A stretch of DNA of 6,732 nt from JAIRMO01 sp046533115. Lineage in GTDB: Bacteria > Spirochaetota > Spirochaetia > Treponematales > Breznakiellaceae. The notes beneath the pieces were generated by a model that was not told the origin of the DNA, made no database searches, and worked only from the letters and a program-made list of their open reading frames with translations. Both the position numbers and the translations under genes were made by a program. Location: contig NZ_JAJQRC010000074.1 in NCBI RefSeq assembly GCF_046533115.1, forward strand, positions 1 to 6,732, read 5' to 3'. This document shows positions 5,044 through 6,732 of this stretch, in pieces (the stretch's first letter is position 1; every line of letters starts with the position of its first letter).

Positions 5044-6119
5044 AAACACCGGTACTTGGCTTTTTCACCCCCTGGATCGCCTATGCGCTTATCACCCTTT
5101 TGCACCTGGTCCTTCCCGCCAAACGGATGAAGGGCTATGTCCGGCATGAACAAACCGGGGAAGCATTGGACTACCGGATAAACGGCATCGTGGTTCTTGC
5201 CCTGAGTGTCCTCCTGTGGCTGGCGCTGGGGCTGCTGAAATGGGTTCCGCTGGACTGGCTGTACCAGGTTCGATGGTCCAGCCTCCTGGGGGCCCTTACC
5301 CTGGGCCTTTTGTTTTCACTGCTCATCGTACTTCCCTGCCCGTCCACCGGCAAACCCTTTCCCGCCGACCTGTGGTTTGGCCGCTTGAAGAACCCGCAAT
5401 TACGGCAGGGGTTTGTTGACGCCAAGATGTGGCTCTACCTCGTGGGGGCCGTCATGCTTGAATTAAACACCCTCTCTTTCGCGGTCTACCATTATCAAAG
5501 CCGCGAAGTATATAACCCCGGGGTGTTTTTATGCGCCGCCCTGTTAAGCTGGTTCGTGTGGGATTATCTCAGCTTCGAGAAGGTTCACCTCTATACCTAC
5601 GATTTTATTGCCGAGCGGGTAGGGTTCAAGCTGGGCTTCGGCTGCCTTGCCTTTTATCCCTACTTCTACGCCGTTTCCCTCTGGTCAACCGTGGATCTGC
5701 CCAATCCGCAGCGCCCCCTTTGGCTTAACCTCTGCTTTGCCCTCGTTTTCTTCATGGGCTGGTTCCTGTCCCGGGGCGCCAATCTGCAAAAATATTACTT
5801 CAAGCTTTCACCGGAAAAGAAATTTTTCGGCCTTGCCCCCGCAGTCCTCGACGACGGAGAACGCCGTTTGCTGGCAAACGGTTTTTGGGGCCTGAGCCGC
5901 CATATCAACTATCTCGGTGAGATACTGATGGCCTGCGGCATTGCCCTGAGCGCCGGATACCCCGCTGTCTGGCAGGTATGGCTATACCCGCTTTACTATA
6001 TCGGCCTCTTGTTCACCCGGCAGATAGACGACGACAAGATATGTAAAGCCAAATACGGCGCACTATGGGATGCCTACACCAAAAAGGTAAAGTACCGCAT
6101 TATTCCGTTTATCTATTAG
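5040..6119 (+). CDS. ERG4/ERG24-family sterol reductase-like membrane protein
   Basis: Polytopic inner-membrane protein of the family that reduces ring or side-chain double bonds of sterols with NADPH (C14 and C24(28) reductases). Family marks in the 359-aa product, in order: DYRINGIVV (44-52; family YxxNG), ADLWFGRLKNP (109-119; family DFFIGRxxNP) followed by DAKMW, WDYLSFE then YTYDFI and GFKLGFG (174-200), RGANLQKYYFK (245-255; family QKxxFR), NGFWGLSRHINYLGE (280-294; family WGxxRHxNYxGD), RQIDDDKICKAKYG (327-340) and the terminal YRIIPFIY (352-359). About nine hydrophobic segments are visible. GGAGG lies 7 nt upstream of the ATG. The length fits a compact bacterial member; eukaryotic ones are usually over 400 aa. 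The family fold is shared with isoprenylcysteine methyltransferases, but the N-terminal half matches only sterol reductases. The real substrate may be another polycyclic or isoprenoid lipid. Confidence 0.88.
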   Translation: MKTPVLGFFTPWIAYALITLLHLVLPAKRMKGYVRHEQTGEALDYRINGIVVLALSVLLWLALGLLKWVPLDWLYQVRWSSLLGALTLGLLFSLLIVLPCPSTGKPFPADLWFGRLKNPQLRQGFVDAKMWLYLVGAVMLELNTLSFAVYHYQSREVYNPGVFLCAALLSWFVWDYLSFEKVHLYTYDFIAERVGFKLGFGCLAFYPYFYAVSLWSTVDLPNPQRPLWLNLCFALVFFMGWFLSRGANLQKYYFKLSPEKKFFGLAPAVLDDGERRLLANGFWGLSRHINYLGEILMACGIALSAGYPAVWQVWLYPLYYIGLLFTRQIDDDKICKAKYGALWDAYTKKVKYRIIPFIY

Positions 6120-6147
6120 GACCCGCGGCGGGAAGCGCGGCAGGCTT

Positions 6148-6543
6148 CTAGAAAGTTATTACCTTCTTGTCCCTCCCAAAGGCTTCAATGGTGGCAGTAA
6201 CGTTTTTAAGATACAGCACCTGGGTATTGTCATCTGTTTCGCTGTAACGGTTCCTGAGCTGAGGATAGGCGTCGAGCATATGTTTCTTCGCCTCCACCCG
6301 GTTATCTTCAACGACTTCCCCGGCGACGCGGATCCAGCGGCCCTGTTTGTCCATGGCGCTGATTTCCACTTTGGGATTGGCGGCCATCTGTTTTGCCACC
6401 GGTTTGGCTTTGCCGGTCTGAATATAGAGCCGGTTCTCAAAAATGTCTACCGTGCCGAATGGCCGCACCCGCGGCTGATCCCCTTCCGCGGTGGCGAGAT
6501 AGTAGGTTTCGGCCTCCTTTAGAAAATCATACACTTCTTTCAT
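6148..6543 (-). CDS. Small FMN split-barrel protein (pyridoxamine 5'-phosphate oxidase-like family)
   Basis: A 131-aa cytoplasmic protein of the PNPOx-like flavin-binding family. Visible marks: an N-terminal helix (KEVYDFLKEA), the first strand YYLATAEGDQPRVRPFG (14-30), which forms the flavin-contacting start of the split barrel, LYIQTGKAKPVAKQ (39-52), PKVEISAMD (57-65), a WIRVAGEVVEDNR strand-turn (70-82), and a DNTQVLYLKN segment near the end. This arrangement matches short single-domain members common in clostridia and other anaerobes. They are annotated loosely as general stress or nitroreductase-like proteins and are not the true PdxH, which is longer and carries PLP-binding residues. 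The start at 6543 has GGAGG 7 nt upstream. It faces the sterol-reductase-like gene tail to tail with only 28 bp between, and has its own promoter, so it is probably independent. The natural substrate is unknown. Confidence 0.9.
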   Translation of the reverse strand: MKEVYDFLKEAETYYLATAEGDQPRVRPFGTVDIFENRLYIQTGKAKPVAKQMAANPKVEISAMDKQGRWIRVAGEVVEDNRVEAKKHMLDAYPQLRNRYSETDDNTQVLYLKNVTATIEAFGRDKKVITF

Positions 6544-6577
6544 GGTAATACCTCCAACAAGCCAAGTTCACTATTAC

Positions 6578-6604
6578 GGTATAGCGGAAACCATGTTCTG
6601 TCAA
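6578..6604 (-). promoter_or_regulatory. Candidate sigma-70 promoter for the FMN split-barrel gene
   Basis: On the minus strand a perfect TTGACA (6604-6599) is followed after 15 bp by TATACC (6583-6578), which matches four of six consensus positions. Transcription would start near 6571, giving a leader of about 28 nt that contains the GGAGG ribosome binding site. The spacing is on the short side. Confidence 0.5.
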
Positions 6605-6658
6605 TCCGGATATTTTTAGTACGCTACGGTAATGATCTTTACATAAGGAACTGTTCAA

Positions 6659-6688
6659 AAATAACTTGCCCAAAAGGGCAAGTTATTT
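6659..6688 (-). terminator. Strong stem-loop, possible terminator of a gene beyond the right edge
   Basis: A 13-bp perfect stem (6659-6671 with 6676-6688) has a 4-nt AAAA loop on the plus strand. Read on the minus strand it is followed by a run of T (about TTTTTG), the form of an intrinsic terminator, so it could end transcription coming from a minus-strand gene to the right and shield the promoter at 6578-6604. It is also the first member of a hairpin run, so a repeat origin is possible. Confidence 0.5.
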
Positions 6689-6732
6689 CGTTATTGCGTA
6701 AGCAATTAGAATAAAATGCATCGCATTTTATT
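6659..6732. repeat. Three tandem stem-loops at the window edge
   Basis: After the 13-bp stem at 6659-6688 comes a short hairpin, ATTGC/GCAAT with a GTAA loop (6693-6706). Then follows a perfect 10-bp AT-rich stem, AATAAAATGC (6710-6719) with GCATTTTATT (6723-6732) and a 3-nt loop, which ends exactly at the last base and may continue. The block starts after CTGTTCAAAAATAAC (6651-6665), which resembles CTGTTTCAAAAAATTAC at 1833-1849. It may be one edge of a mobile or repetitive element. Confidence 0.5.

Noticed and set aside
6120..6147. Terminator between the two convergent genes
   Set aside because: Only a weak CCGCG/CGCGG pairing and no T-run; not supportable as a terminator.
1..6732. CRISPR array, toxin-antitoxin pair, retron or phage genes
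   Set aside because: No regularly spaced repeats, and no matching proteins in any of the coding regions.

Overview
The window most resembles a spirochaete of the Treponema group; a termite-gut lineage is possible but cannot be settled here. The grounds are an unusually long serine hydroxymethyltransferase (504 aa against about 417 aa in E. coli) of the form I associate with treponemes, a Cache-type chemoreceptor with the LLSMNAAIEAAHA hairpin version common in spirochaetes and clostridia, and roughly 50-55% GC with long, palindrome-rich intergenic DNA. This is family-level recognition, not a database match.

Layout from left to right: (1) 2-1678, minus strand: a methyl-accepting chemotaxis protein whose C-terminal end is cut off by the window edge. 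(2) 1679-2510: an 832-bp stretch without a convincing gene. It holds five adjacent stem-loops (1708-1903), one of them terminator-like, further inverted repeats at 1987-2000 and 2170-2204, and a GC-rich block with nested inverted repeats (2314-2480). (3) 2511-4025, minus: glyA. (4) 4026-4242: a divergent intergenic region with a plausible glyA promoter, a leader hairpin and a possible gene remnant on the plus strand. (5) 4243-6119, plus: two overlapping genes, a classical short-chain dehydrogenase and a polytopic membrane protein of the ERG4/ERG24 sterol C14/C24 reductase family. (6) 6148-6543, minus: a small FMN split-barrel (pyridoxamine-phosphate-oxidase-like) protein with a good ribosome binding site and promoter, convergent with the previous pair. 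(7) 6544-6732: its promoter region, followed by a run of stem-loops at the right edge.

The most interesting biology is the pair at 4243-6119. A 4-bp ATGA overlap means the dehydrogenase and the sterol-reductase-like enzyme are probably co-translated. The likely theme is two-step NAD(P)H-dependent reduction of a polycyclic or isoprenoid lipid, either made by the cell or taken from a eukaryotic host or gut contents. That function is inferred from family membership; the substrate is unknown. The other genes are a housekeeping enzyme (one-carbon/glycine metabolism), a chemoreceptor and a small flavoprotein, with no obvious functional link to the pair.
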